38,431 bases of DNA. It comes from a virus. The DNA lies in IMG/VR virus record IMGVR_UViG_3300047560_000465, positions 1 through 38,431 of that record; one strand, written 5' to 3'. The translations under genes and the position numbers were made by a program. How positions within the stretch are numbered: the stretch's first letter is position 1; the number at the start of each line of letters is the position of its first letter. This document shows, piece by piece, positions 7,174 to 15,263 of this stretch. The notes beneath the pieces are model-generated. The model was given only the letters and a program-made list of their open reading frames with translations, did no database searches and was not told the origin of the DNA.

Positions 7174-7391
7174 AGTACGTTGAAGACTTGAGTGAATATG
7201 GTAAGTGTGATTGTTCCAACTTCACTGTGTATCTTCGCTCAGGTATGAACAAGAACTTCACTGAACAGACATTCTTCCATGAGCTAGTACATGCGATCAT
7301 GTTTGCAATGGGGCATACACAGCACGATGAGGTCTTTGTAGATGCCTTTGGTGCTTTGTTGCATCAATATGAAAAAACGAAATTTTTGTAG
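7104..7391 (+). CDS. Small zinc metallopeptidase (HExxH), ImmA/IrrE-like
   Basis: A protein of up to 95 aa with the zinc motif FHELVHAIMFAMGH (HELVH) and a downstream acidic residue (HDEVFVDAF) that could be the third ligand. Short HExxH proteins of this kind occur beside exonuclease and resolvase genes in many podoviruses; the substrate is not known. The start is uncertain: ATG at 7104, GTG at 7131 or GTG at 7170 (which overlaps the exonuclease stop as GTGA) are all in frame. None has a strong ribosome site. The VGCQWTVKYVED segment looks like part of the fold and favours one of the first two. The stop is TAG. Confidence 0.7.
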   Translation: MVKTRTQPSVPSSFFLVGCQWTVKYVEDLSEYGKCDCSNFTVYLRSGMNKNFTEQTFFHELVHAIMFAMGHTQHDEVFVDAFGALLHQYEKTKFL

Positions 7392-7404
7392 AAAGGACTA
7401 AGCT

Positions 7405-7608
7405 ATGAAAATGTATATTGATGAAGACGAGTGGTATCCTGTTCTTACCTTGCGCAAGAAACGATATACTTATCTAACTGATACAGCTGTTGAAGTAGAT
7501 CAAAATTTTTTGGACGAATATAAACGTATTATGGATGAGTTTGACGCTCTTCAAGATATTTTGAATAAACTTCCTAAAAGTAGAGTTGAAGCAACGGAAA
7601 AGTTCTAA
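7405..7608 (+). CDS. Hypothetical protein, 67 aa
   Basis: An acidic, probably helical protein (EYKRIMDEFDALQDILNKL) beginning MKMYIDEDEWYPVLTLRKK. GAAAGGACTAAGCT precedes the ATG. It ends on the start of the resolvase gene. No motif is recognised; it is probably co-translated with the resolvase. Confidence 0.65.
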   Translation: MKMYIDEDEWYPVLTLRKKRYTYLTDTAVEVDQNFLDEYKRIMDEFDALQDILNKLPKSRVEATEKF

Positions 7609-8078
7609 TGGTAACTCGTAAAACAACAAGCTCTAAACGAGCTAATGCAATGAAACACGGGTGGCGTAGCGGCCTCGAAGAAGATGTAGCTAAAGCTCTC
7701 ACTGAGGCAGGTGTTCCCTTTACCTACGAAGAGGTCAAGATCAAGTACATTAAGCCAGCGAGTGAGCATCAATATACTCCTGACTTTGTGCTTGATAACG
7801 GAATCATCGTCGAGACTAAGGGACGATTCCTCATTGCTGACCGTAAGAAACATATGCTCATCAAGAGACAACAACCACACTTGGACATTCGTTTTGTATT
7901 CTCTAATAGCAAACAAAAGCTAAACAAGGGTTCATACACAACATATGCTCAATGGTGTGAAAAGAATGGATTTCTTTACGCTGATAAGTCAATCCCAGAT
8001 CATTGGATCAAAGAACGTCGAAAGAGTGTTTATGATGGACAAAGAATCAACACAGAAACAAAAGGAACAAAACAGTGA
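7608..8078 (+). CDS. Holliday junction resolvase, T7 gp3 endonuclease I family
   Basis: A 156-aa protein closely patterned on T7 endonuclease I. It resolves branched DNA before packaging and helps degrade host DNA. The nuclease residues are in place: E24/E25 (SGLEEDV), E41/E42 (TYEEVKIKY), D59 (YTPDF), and E69/K71 (IVETKG). The downstream RKKHMLIKRQQPHLDIRFVF and DKSIPDHWIKE stretches match the family along its length. It overlaps the start of thyX (GTGA). All catalytic positions look intact. Confidence 0.95.
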   Translation: MVTRKTTSSKRANAMKHGWRSGLEEDVAKALTEAGVPFTYEEVKIKYIKPASEHQYTPDFVLDNGIIVETKGRFLIADRKKHMLIKRQQPHLDIRFVFSNSKQKLNKGSYTTYAQWCEKNGFLYADKSIPDHWIKERRKSVYDGQRINTETKGTKQ

Positions 8079-8728
8079 CAAGTCAAGTGAAACTCGTGTG
8101 GGTAACCCCGGATGCGGAGAACCTAGTTGCAACTATGGCCCGTGTATCAAATCCGGGAAATCAGAACAACCCTGCTACTGCTCCGAAACTACTCAAGTAC
8201 CTTATTAAAAATAAGCACTGGAGTCCTTTTGAGATGGTTAATCTTTGTATGGAGCTTGAAACCACTCGTGATGTAGCTAGGCAGATCCTTAGACACCGTA
8301 GTTTTAGCTTCCAGGAATTCTCACAGCGTTACGCAGTCACTGAAGGGTTCATTGAAAATTCTCAGGCTCGCTTACAGGATGAGAAGAATCGACAGAACAG
8401 TTTGTACACTGATGACATCAGCTTACAGAATTGGTTTGAAGGGGCTCAACGACGATTAGTTAATGAGGCTAAGTTTCTGTACACAGCAGCATTGGACAAA
8501 GGTATCGCTAAAGAGTGTGCTAGAGTGTTTCTTCCTGAAGGTTTAACTGTCTCCAGGATGTACATGAATGGCACTCTGCGTAGCTGGTTACACTACATCG
8601 ATATTCGTTGTGATAAAGCAACACAAAAGGAGCATCGCGATGTAGCTGACCAATGTCGTGATATCATCTTTTCTGAGTTTCCATCAATCAAAGAAGTTTT
8701 GAATGTCGAAGTTAATAGTTCACTATAA
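8075..8728 (+). CDS. thyX: Flavin-dependent thymidylate synthase ThyX
   Basis: A 217-aa enzyme that makes dTMP from dUMP with FAD and NADPH, using methylene-tetrahydrofolate as carbon donor. The ThyX signature RHRSFSFQEFSQRY is complete (R73, H74, R75, S78, S83, R85). The start is GTG, overlapping the resolvase stop. Together with the class II ribonucleotide reductase and glutaredoxin it forms a phage deoxynucleotide supply set. The usual length is 210-260 aa, so it is complete. Confidence 0.95.
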   Translation: MTSQVKLVWVTPDAENLVATMARVSNPGNQNNPATAPKLLKYLIKNKHWSPFEMVNLCMELETTRDVARQILRHRSFSFQEFSQRYAVTEGFIENSQARLQDEKNRQNSLYTDDISLQNWFEGAQRRLVNEAKFLYTAALDKGIAKECARVFLPEGLTVSRMYMNGTLRSWLHYIDIRCDKATQKEHRDVADQCRDIIFSEFPSIKEVLNVEVNSSL

Positions 8729-8909
8729 GCCTCCACTGTTCAAGCCTGATTGGACTAACGGGTGCTACAAAGTGTACGTAACTGACCATCCTAGGCTAGG
8801 TTGTCGTCTAATTACAACATCTAAAGTGTTAAAGGATTACGGTAACGGTATTTTTGAGACACAATGGGTAGTCTATCATCCAGTTAACGAGGATTTCAAT
8901 GACACTTAA
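8703..8909 (+). CDS. Hypothetical protein, 68 aa
   Basis: It overlaps the end of thyX by 26 bases and the next gene by 11. The sequence (MSKLIVHYKPPLFKPDWTNG) is rich in aromatic and beta-forming residues, with no known motif. The nested overlaps match the style of this gene block. Function unknown. Confidence 0.6.
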   Translation: MSKLIVHYKPPLFKPDWTNGCYKVYVTDHPRLGCRLITTSKVLKDYGNGIFETQWVVYHPVNEDFNDT

Positions 8910-9408
8910 TGCACACAAAGAACTAGAAGAATATTTTCATAAAATCGTAAATGCAACACCAAAGGAGTTAACAATGTTTGAAAGCAGTGTAGAGTACATC
9001 AAAAACAAGTGGAATGAGTTCTTCAAAACGAAGTACGTATTTGTTGAAGCGCCTGAACAAGAAGAGAACTATTGGGCATTTGAGATGGTGACAAGTGAGT
9101 GGATTGATGAATGCGAAGAGTTTCACCCTAAAAAAGAAACTTTCATTGTGGAGCCTAATGACACAACTTGGATGGATGTTATCGACAAAGTGGCTGATGA
9201 ACTTGAGAAGCATTACGGCTATAACATCAAAAATCAGATCTACTACTCAGTTCAATTTCCTTTCAATGAGCTTGATGATGTGACAGGAGAGCCTTATGCA
9301 GGCTACGGTCGTAAAGTTAATGATGAGTTGTTTCAACAAGTTCTCCTAGCTTTCCCTGAACTGTATGAGCCACGGGCTTTAGGCCCATCGAAAGGTGTAT
9401 TTGAATGA
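8899..9408 (+). CDS. Hypothetical acidic protein, 169 aa
   Basis: A strongly acidic protein with no recognised domain. It includes the regions EEYFHKIVNATPKELTMFES and NEFFKTKYVFVEAPEQEE, and a C-terminal VNDELFQQVLLAFPELYEP. The start overlaps the previous gene and the stop overlaps the phosphoesterase start (ATGA). An internal ATG at 8974 preceded by AAGGAGTTAACA could be a second start giving about 144 aa. Confidence 0.65.
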   Translation: MTLNAHKELEEYFHKIVNATPKELTMFESSVEYIKNKWNEFFKTKYVFVEAPEQEENYWAFEMVTSEWIDECEEFHPKKETFIVEPNDTTWMDVIDKVADELEKHYGYNIKNQIYYSVQFPFNELDDVTGEPYAGYGRKVNDELFQQVLLAFPELYEPRALGPSKGVFE

Positions 9409-10184
9409 GAATCTTGATTATTCCTGATACTCAGTGTAAACCTGATGCTCCACAAGAGCATCTTACATGGGCTGGTAAAGCTATCTGTGAATACCGTCCT
9501 GATGTTGTTGTTCATCTAGGGGATCATTGGGATTTCCCTAGTCTTAGCAGCCACGACAAAGCAGGCAGCAAGTACTTTGAAGGTAAACGCTACCTAGCTG
9601 ATGTAGAGGCTGGCAATAAAGGCATGGAAGTGCTTTTAAAGCCTCTTAAAGATCTTCAGGATACTCAAAAGAAGTCCAAACACAAGCCTTATAAGCCTCG
9701 TATGGTCTTCTTGAAGGGTAACCATGAGAATCGTTTATCGAGGGCTGTTAACAACAATCCTATGCTCGAGGGCTTGTTAACCTATAATGACTTGGATTTG
9801 AAAGGTTGGGAAATATATGAATTCTTACATCCTGTTTTTATTAATGGTGTTGGATTTAGCCATTATTGGCCTGTTGGTGCGATGGGCCGCCCCGCTGCCT
9901 CTCCTGCTGCTATCATTAGCAAGCTACATATGTCTTGTGTGGCAGGACATCAGCAGGGAAAACAGATCGCTTATGGCAAACGTGCTGACGGTAAGCCTAT
10001 CTGCGCTATTGTCGCTGGCAGTTATTACCTCCATGATGAAGATTACATGGATCAGCTAAGCAATCGTCACTGGCGAGGTTTGGTTGTTTTAAATGATGTG
10101 CAAGACGGTCACTTTGATGAAATGATGCTCTCAATTGAGTATCTGGAAAGGAAATATGGACAAGCCGACAATCAAACAAATTGA
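9405..10184 (+). CDS. Calcineurin-like metallophosphoesterase
   Basis: A 259-aa two-metal phosphoesterase. Motifs in order: D8 in IIPDTQ (DxQ instead of DxH), GDHWD at 39-43, GNHENR at 105-110, H153 in FSHYWPVG, and GHQQG at 181-185. The set is complete for metal binding and hydrolysis. Phage enzymes of this family occur beside nucleotide metabolism genes. The substrate (nucleotide, nucleic acid end or phosphoprotein) cannot be told from the sequence. Confidence 0.9.
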   Translation: MRILIIPDTQCKPDAPQEHLTWAGKAICEYRPDVVVHLGDHWDFPSLSSHDKAGSKYFEGKRYLADVEAGNKGMEVLLKPLKDLQDTQKKSKHKPYKPRMVFLKGNHENRLSRAVNNNPMLEGLLTYNDLDLKGWEIYEFLHPVFINGVGFSHYWPVGAMGRPAASPAAIISKLHMSCVAGHQQGKQIAYGKRADGKPICAIVAGSYYLHDEDYMDQLSNRHWRGLVVLNDVQDGHFDEMMLSIEYLERKYGQADNQTN

Positions 10185-10503
10185 GGAATACAAAGCAGGA
10201 CTTAAAATCTTAGCTGAAGGACCCAATGGAACAGCAGCCTACGATATAATTAGTAAACCAAAGCATTACATGCTTTTCAATGCAGAAACTGTTATTTTCT
10301 TTGCAGATACCAATAAAGGCATTGAAGTACGTGATGTAATTACACAATTGGTAGAAAAACTAAGGGTTGATAAAGACTCTGGTATGTTTGTAGCTGATTA
10401 TGTACAGCTTATGCAGTACTTAATGAGATTCATGGACAAAAACGGTGTAGAAGATCTCAAAAAAGCTCGTTGGTATCTTGACAGGATGATTGAATCATAT
10501 TAA
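10156..10503 (+). CDS. DUF3310-type phage protein, 115 aa
   Basis: The start at 10156 is chosen because AAAGGAAAT precedes it; an ATG at 10135 in the same frame lies within the phosphoesterase gene. The DUF3310 pattern is clear: ISKPKHYMLF early, IEVRDVI in the middle and VQLMQYLMRFMDKNG ending in KKARWYLDRMI. Proteins of this family are often labelled nucleotide kinase in phage genomes, but no P-loop is visible and the activity is unproven. Its location before the ribonucleotide reductase agrees with a nucleotide role only by context. Confidence 0.85.
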   Translation: MDKPTIKQIEEYKAGLKILAEGPNGTAAYDIISKPKHYMLFNAETVIFFADTNKGIEVRDVITQLVEKLRVDKDSGMFVADYVQLMQYLMRFMDKNGVEDLKKARWYLDRMIESY

Positions 10504-10543
10504 GATAAGCGCCCTCCAAAAATAACACCAATTGAAAGAAGAA

Positions 10544-12454
10544 ATGACAAACACAAATAAGATGACTCCATACCAGACTTGGATAGCAAAATCGAGATAC
10601 AGCCGCTACTTGGACGATAAAAGTCGTCGTGAGCACTGGCCTGAGACAGTTAAGCGTTACTTTGATTTTATGGAGAAACAGCTCAATGACAAGAATAGCT
10701 ATGTCTTGACTGGTGAGCTTCGTAATCGTCTTGAAACTGCTGTATTAAACTTGGATGTAATGCCTTCCATGCGTAGTTTGATGACTGCTGGTGATGCTCT
10801 TGATCGTCAGAACGTAGCTGGCTACAACTGTTCATACTTGCCTATTGATGATCCTAAAGCCTTTGATGAGGCTATGTATATCCTCTTGTGTGGTACAGGT
10901 GTTGGTTTCTCAGTGGAGCAAAAGTATGTCAACCGTCTTCCAGACATTCCAGAAAAGCTGTATGAGTCTAATACTGTGGTTCACGTTAAAGACTCCAAAG
11001 AAGGATGGGCTAAGGCACTACGACAGGTTATGGCCCTCCTATGGGCAGGTGAAGTACCTAAATGGGATGTTTCGGCTGTGCGGGCTGCGGGAACTCGACT
11101 TAAAACGTTTGGGGGCCGTGCGAGTGGCCCTGATCCTTTGGTCGAACTATTCAAATATGTTGTGGGTAAATTCAAAGGTGCTCAAGGACGTAAGCTCTTT
11201 TCAATCGAAGCGCATGATATCCTGTGTAAAATCGGGGAAGTCGTTGTGGTTGGAGGTGTTCGCCGTTCCGCTATGATATCTTTGTCTGACCTTGGTGATG
11301 ATCGTATGGCTCACGCTAAAGCAGGAAACTGGTGGGACGGTAATGGTCAGCGAGCCCTGGCTAACAACTCAGCAGTGTACGATGTCAAGCCCGATGTGGG
11401 TCAATTTATGCGTGAATGGAGCAATATTTATGAAAGCCACTCAGGGGAACGTGGGATTTTTAACCGCTATGCTTCGGAAGATCAGGCATCAAAGAATGGC
11501 CGCCGTGTATTGGGTAAAGAATGGGGTACTAACCCTTGTTCTGAAATTATTCTCCGGCCTTACCAATTCTGTAACCTCTCTTCAGTTATTGTTCGTGCGG
11601 GGGATACATTGGAGTCTCTTAAAGAAAAAGTCACTATTGCGACAATCTTGGGAACCTTCCAATCGACCTTGACTAACTTCCCCTATCTTCGTAAAGTATG
11701 GCAAACTAACACTGAAGAGGAGCGTCTACTGGGTGTGTCGATGACAGGCATCTTGGACAATCCTTTGTTGAACAATGCCTACGATGCTGACTTGCCTAAA
11801 CGACTTGAGGAACTGAAGAATGTTGCTGTGGATACTAACAAGCATCTTGCTGCTGAATTGGGCATCAGTGCTTCTGCTGCGATCACCTGTGTCAAGCCTG
11901 AGGGAACTGTTAGTCAGCTCACTGGTACTGCTAGCGGCATTCATCCTCAACACAGTGCTTATTTCATTCGTCGTGTGCGCTCTGATTCCAAAGATCCGCT
12001 TACCCAGTTTCTAAAGGACTCAGGATTTCCTTGGGAGCCTTGTGTGATGAAGCCTGAATCTACTGTGATTTTTAGCTTTCCTATGAAGGTTGAAAAAGGT
12101 GCTAAGCTTCGTGAAGATTTGTCAGCTATTGAACACTTGGATTTGTGGTTGACATTTCAGCGTCATTGGACAGAACACAAACCTTCTGTTACAATTTCTG
12201 TTAATGAACACGAATGGCCTAAAGTAGGCGCCTGGGTGTGGGAAAAGTTTGACGAGATTACAGGCGTATCTTTCCTGCCCCTAGACGGGGGAAGCTACCG
12301 CCAAGCGCCTTATGAGGCCTGTACCAAAGAGCAGTATGAGGAAGCTTTGGCTAATACTCCTACGACTATCGATTGGGAAGCCATGACGGAAAACACAGAT
12401 AATGTGGAAGGCGCTCAAATGTTGAGTTGTACAGCAGGAAATTGTGAAATATGA
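10544..12454 (+). CDS. Class II (adenosylcobalamin-dependent) ribonucleotide reductase, monomeric
   Basis: A 636-aa enzyme of the RTPR type that reduces ribonucleotides with a B12-generated thiyl radical. The start at 10544 follows GAAAGAAGAA; an in-frame TTG lies 12 bases upstream. Active-site cysteines align with those of the Lactobacillus enzyme: C96 (GYNCSYLP), C332 in TNPCSEI for the thiyl radical, and C343 eleven residues later (FCNLSS), the partner of C96. The C-terminal redox pair is C629/C634 in SCTAGNC. The central GTGVGFSV motif is present. It depends on host cobalamin and on a dithiol donor, plausibly the glutaredoxin at 12915. It is complete, with no intein. Its stop overlaps an HNH start. 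Confidence 0.96.
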   Translation: MTNTNKMTPYQTWIAKSRYSRYLDDKSRREHWPETVKRYFDFMEKQLNDKNSYVLTGELRNRLETAVLNLDVMPSMRSLMTAGDALDRQNVAGYNCSYLPIDDPKAFDEAMYILLCGTGVGFSVEQKYVNRLPDIPEKLYESNTVVHVKDSKEGWAKALRQVMALLWAGEVPKWDVSAVRAAGTRLKTFGGRASGPDPLVELFKYVVGKFKGAQGRKLFSIEAHDILCKIGEVVVVGGVRRSAMISLSDLGDDRMAHAKAGNWWDGNGQRALANNSAVYDVKPDVGQFMREWSNIYESHSGERGIFNRYASEDQASKNGRRVLGKEWGTNPCSEIILRPYQFCNLSSVIVRAGDTLESLKEKVTIATILGTFQSTLTNFPYLRKVWQTNTEEERLLGVSMTGILDNPLLNNAYDADLPKRLEELKNVAVDTNKHLAAELGISASAAITCVKPEGTVSQLTGTASGIHPQHSAYFIRRVRSDSKDPLTQFLKDSGFPWEPCVMKPESTVIFSFPMKVEKGAKLREDLSAIEHLDLWLTFQRHWTEHKPSVTISVNEHEWPKVGAWVWEKFDEITGVSFLPLDGGSYRQAPYEACTKEQYEEALANTPTTIDWEAMTENTDNVEGAQMLSCTAGNCEI

Positions 12455-12918
12455 AAAAATGCAGTCGTTGTGATACCGTAAAATCCCTTGAGTTCTTTCC
12501 TAAAAAGAAAGAAAACAAAGACGGGTATCATAGCCACTGCAAACAATGTCGATCTGGTTATGATAGGTCTCGTTATGATGCTAAGAAGCGTAGCGAGGCT
12601 TATCATTCCAATTTAGAGCTAGAACGACAAGCACGTAGAGAATACTACAGCGATAACAAAGCAGATTATTATGTTAGGAAAGCAAAGCGAAGGGCTGAGT
12701 TGTTAAACCGAACTCCCGCATGGCTTATGGAGTATGATTTTCTTCGTATCAAATGTATTTATTCTGTATGTAGTATGCTTAATAAAGAAGGAACAGGGCC
12801 TTATGAAGTCGATCACATTATTCCTTTACAAGGTAAAAATGTTAGCGGTTTACATGTACCTTGGAATCTAAGAATCGTATCTAGATTTGAGAATCGTTCG
12901 AAAGGAAACAAATATTGA
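12451..12918 (+). CDS. HNH homing endonuclease with N-terminal zinc ribbon
   Basis: A 155-aa nuclease. The N-terminal zinc ribbon CSRC ... CKQC (about residues 4-34) is followed by a very basic linker (QARREYYSDN, RKAKRRAELL) and the HNH core VDHIIPLQGKNVSGLHVPWN followed by LRIVSRFENRSKGNK. It sits between the ribonucleotide reductase and its likely reductant glutaredoxin, overlapping both by four bases (ATGA at the start, TTGA at the end). It is therefore inserted seamlessly into a functional pair. The shared N-terminal plan with the gene at 5970 suggests the same endonuclease class. Confidence 0.9.
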   Translation: MKKCSRCDTVKSLEFFPKKKENKDGYHSHCKQCRSGYDRSRYDAKKRSEAYHSNLELERQARREYYSDNKADYYVRKAKRRAELLNRTPAWLMEYDFLRIKCIYSVCSMLNKEGTGPYEVDHIIPLQGKNVSGLHVPWNLRIVSRFENRSKGNKY

Positions 12919-13106
12919 AAACAATCGTATATAGCAAGCCAAACTGTCCGGGCTGCGTAACATTGAAAAATAAACTTAAAGCCGAAGGCGTAGAGTTCGT
13001 GGAAATCGAACTCGGCAAAGACATGAGCATTGAAGCATTTAAGGAGAAATTCCCTACAGTGCGTTCAGTACCTTACATGGAATACACAAAGGATACAACA
13101 TGGTGA
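12915..13106 (+). CDS. Glutaredoxin/NrdH-like redoxin
   Basis: A 63-aa thioredoxin-fold protein, TTG start overlapping the HNH stop, with AAAGGAAAC upstream. The CPGC active site is C11/C14 (KPNCPGCVTLK), and SVPYMEY carries the cis-proline. It is shorter than usual (70-85 aa), ending just after the cis-Pro strand, so the last helix is reduced or missing. Its likely job is to re-reduce the class II reductase. The neighbouring gene order supports this. Confidence 0.85.
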   Translation: MKTIVYSKPNCPGCVTLKNKLKAEGVEFVEIELGKDMSIEAFKEKFPTVRSVPYMEYTKDTTW

Positions 13107-13122
13107 ACGGAGTGAACATACG

Positions 13123-13272
13123 GTGATCGATTTCTCATGGACAGGCGGAGTAGTCTTCGGTATTAATCACACTGAAGAAGCTATCATTGAAGTAGATGAA
13201 GATGAATACGAAATGACTAATGCTGTTTTACTTCATCTAGGACTAATTACAATAGCTTTTGTATTTGTGTAG
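13123..13272 (+). CDS. Small conserved-type phage protein, 49 aa (GTG start)
   Basis: The reading frame is open from 13030, but the natural start is the GTG at 13123, giving VIDFSWTGGVVFGINHTEEA and a C-terminus of short beta strands (LHLGLITIAFVFV). Similar short proteins (MIDF-W-GG-VFGI-HT) occur at the end of replication blocks in podoviruses, as I recall them. It is the last gene before the terminator, ending in TAG. Function unknown. Confidence 0.6.
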   Translation: MIDFSWTGGVVFGINHTEEAIIEVDEDEYEMTNAVLLHLGLITIAFVFV

Positions 13273-13284
13273 CACTAAAACATT

Positions 13285-13309
13285 AAAGGCCCTCAGAAGG
13301 GCCTTTTTT
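13285..13309 (+). terminator. Rho-independent terminator ending the rightward block
   Basis: A perfect 8-bp stem, AAAGGCCC / GGGCCTTT, with a 6-base loop TCAGAA, followed by three more Ts. It sits 13 bases after the last rightward stop and 16 bases before the leftward block ends, so it separates the converging operons. The minus-strand T run is weaker, so leftward termination here is less sure. Confidence 0.9.
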
Positions 13310-13324
13310 GTTGTACCTTACAGC

Positions 13325-13777
13325 TTATGCTTTATGGTACTCTTCCTCAGTCAATAGTCCTGGCTTATATTTATTCTCAGGTCTAAATATAGTAAGGATC
13401 TGTTGTCGTTTTTCAGGTGCAAAGCTGATGTGCATCCAGCGTCCATACTCATAGATCATCTGATCAAACTTGATTCCAGCTTTAATGACTTCCTGGCACA
13501 GTTGGTAAGGGTTCAACTTAGATGAAGAGACATCAATAGCCCACCCATCCATGTGAGAACTTACTTTAGAGCCTCCAACAGCTACGTTAACAGCGGGTAA
13601 TCGTAGCCAAGAGTTTACATTCAAAGGCCCTGTAACAGCTCTTACAAGCTCTAGATTCTTAGCTGCTACCTTCATATTCTCCAATTGAAGCGTAGAAGGT
13701 TGATTATCGATACCTTGACGGATAGCTGTATCGCTATAAGTAGCTTCGTCTAATGAAAAATGTTCGCTTAAGTTCAT
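13325..13777 (-). CDS. Endolysin, peptidase M15 family
   Basis: A 150-aa zinc peptidase that cuts peptidoglycan cross-links at lysis. It starts MNLSEHFSLDEATYSDTA, as in the M15_3 endolysins. The zinc ligands are H75 and D82 in SSHMDGWAIDV and H116 in WMHISF. It has no signal peptide, so release needs the holins encoded just upstream at 13774 and 13977. It overlaps the holin stop by four bases, forming a lysis cassette as the last leftward genes. Confidence 0.93.
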   Translation of the reverse strand: MNLSEHFSLDEATYSDTAIRQGIDNQPSTLQLENMKVAAKNLELVRAVTGPLNVNSWLRLPAVNVAVGGSKVSSHMDGWAIDVSSSKLNPYQLCQEVIKAGIKFDQMIYEYGRWMHISFAPEKRQQILTIFRPENKYKPGLLTEEEYHKA

Positions 13778-13980
13778 TCCTTCTCTCCCACTTTAATCCC
13801 TGTAATCAGGCCAATAAAACCACCTACAATTGTTTGAAAACCAGGGCCTACGATACCAAAGACCAAAGAATCATCCACAGCAGGGTCAATAATAGCGATC
13901 ACAAACATAATCATCATGCCTGCAACAACTGCTACCAACGACACTGTAGCAGTGATAATACAAATATCTTTTACATTCAT
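13774..13980 (-). CDS. Putative holin, two membrane segments
   Basis: A 68-aa membrane protein. The first helix is about residues 6-29 (IITATVSLVAVVAGMMIMFV), followed by a short acidic turn (DPAVDDS), then a second helix about 40-62 rich in Gly and Ile, and a charged end (KVGEKE). Size, topology and position directly before the endolysin fit a class II-like holin or pinholin. It overlaps both neighbours by four bases. No family name can be assigned by eye. Confidence 0.7.
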   Translation of the reverse strand: MNVKDICIITATVSLVAVVAGMMIMFVIAIIDPAVDDSLVFGIVGPGFQTIVGGFIGLITGIKVGEKE

Positions 13981-14435
13981 TTAGTTTTACTCCGCATTTC
14001 TGTAATTTTCTCTAAGCTACGTGATCCAAAATAAGCACCAAACACCAACATTCCCCAATTACCAAGCAAAGTAACATAGGACTCATTGGCGTTATAACCA
14101 AAAGCTGACATCATTGCAAAGATGAAATATCCACCTAGAATAGCGATAAGCGACATAGGTCGAATATTCTTAGACAGCCAGCTATCGGAATTCATATCTG
14201 CTGTCCAACGATCCGATATAGATTTCTGTTCAACTTCAAAATCCTTAGAGTCAATCTCTTTAAGTTTTAAAGCAAGTTCAGGATTATCTTTTAGTGTTTG
14301 AGCTACAACACTAGGTACAGGTTCTACACCTAACTTAGCAGCAATAGCATTCATCGCTAGTCCACCTAAGGGGCCTGCAACAGCAGTAGCTAAAGCAGGG
14401 GCTGCTCCTTTGAGCATCTTCAGTAATTCGTCCAT
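13977..14435 (-). CDS. Holin of the 3TM / GTA-release type
   Basis: A 152-aa protein. A hydrophobic N-terminal segment (APALATAVAGPLGGLAMNA) is followed by a polar helix region. The hallmark SDSWLSKNIRP (83-93) then leads into two membrane helices (about 94-111 and 120-136). This layout matches the holin family found in gene transfer agents and many podoviruses. AGGAGATAATT precedes the ATG. With the 68-aa gene downstream, the phage has two hole-forming candidates; one may be an antiholin. Confidence 0.8.
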   Translation of the reverse strand: MDELLKMLKGAAPALATAVAGPLGGLAMNAIAAKLGVEPVPSVVAQTLKDNPELALKLKEIDSKDFEVEQKSISDRWTADMNSDSWLSKNIRPMSLIAILGGYFIFAMMSAFGYNANESYVTLLGNWGMLVFGAYFGSRSLEKITEMRSKTK

Positions 14436-14439
14436 ATAA

Positions 14440-14661
14440 TTATCTCCTATAACACATTGCTACAGCATCTTTAACAATAATATAAAGATAGATTTCAAAA
14501 GGTAAAACAAGACAAAACAACAAAGTAAGTATTATTGTCAGTATGATAAAGCCTTCATCACCGCTATTAGAATCGCCCATGTCTCCCCTGCTATCAGAAG
14601 TGCTACTACGACCCACAGCACCCTGTTTTGAGCTTGATAAACCAGTTGGTCTCGTCGCCAT
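14440..14661 (-). CDS. Small membrane protein overlapping the upstream gene
   Basis: A 73-aa frame in a different frame from the 241-aa gene, whose last 124 bases it overlaps. The N-terminus is Ser/Gly-rich and polar (SSSKQGAVGRSSTSDSRGD), followed by a strong membrane helix (about 38-63) and a short basic end. AGGGAAGATAA precedes the ATG, and it fills the gap up to the holin start four bases away. Nested membrane proteins in lysis regions are often spanin parts, but there is no lipobox and the helix is C-terminal, so this is only a possibility. Confidence 0.5.
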   Translation of the reverse strand: MATRPTGLSSSKQGAVGRSSTSDSRGDMGDSNSGDEGFIILTIILTLLFCLVLPFEIYLYIIVKDAVAMCYRR

Positions 14662-15263
14662 TTATCTTCCCTTGCTTTCTTTACTCTAGCTAAACGAGCT
14701 AATTCTTGTTGTTCCTGTATTACTCCTACTCTATTAACTACCCTTGTATATAGATCACCTAGTTCCTTTGGTGAGTTATACACCATAGTTTCTCTGATCT
14801 GCTTTTGAAGCTCCTGAACCTTAGACATGGCATATTCAATGTCCAAAGCTGACTCTAAAGTATTACTATTTACATCTAGAGATCGTTCCTCAGCTTCCTC
14901 TACTTTCTTTTGTAGTTCCTCAAGACATTTAAAGAATATCTTCAAATTCTTAATGAGATCCGTTGTAATGGAGATCTCATCATGTTGCTCTACTTGGTTT
15001 CTTTTTGTCTTCCTAGGCTTAGGTATAGGCTCATCTAGCTTAATTTCTTCCTTGGGTGAAACCTTTTCAGTTGAAAAGAATTTAGACTTTAAAAAGCCCC
15101 AGAGGCCTGTTGAGACCTCTGAGACTTCTTTTGCTATCCCTTTTACCTCATCAAAGGTAGCTTTAGCTTTAAGAACTGTACCTTTATATTCCTTGTAAAG
15201 CTCACAGCCTTGTTGAATCGCAGCTACGGCGGCATTCGCAGCAGCTAGGATTGTTAGAGGCAT
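14538..15263 (-). CDS. Coiled-coil protein with C-terminal membrane helix, 241 aa
   Basis: It starts MPLTILAAANAAVAAIQQGC, a mildly hydrophobic helix, followed by a Lys/Pro-rich linker (EPIPKPRKTKRNQ) and a long coiled coil (LKIFFKCLEELQKKVEEAEE onward). It ends in a membrane helix (VLWVVVALLIAGETWAILIA). A gene of this plan lies between internal virion proteins and holins in related podoviruses. It could be a small virion or lysis-related protein. It abuts the 503-aa gene by a one-base overlap. Confidence 0.7.
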   Translation of the reverse strand: MPLTILAAANAAVAAIQQGCELYKEYKGTVLKAKATFDEVKGIAKEVSEVSTGLWGFLKSKFFSTEKVSPKEEIKLDEPIPKPRKTKRNQVEQHDEISITTDLIKNLKIFFKCLEELQKKVEEAEERSLDVNSNTLESALDIEYAMSKVQELQKQIRETMVYNSPKELGDLYTRVVNRVGVIQEQQELARLARVKKAREDKWRRDQLVYQAQNRVLWVVVALLIAGETWAILIAVMKALSY

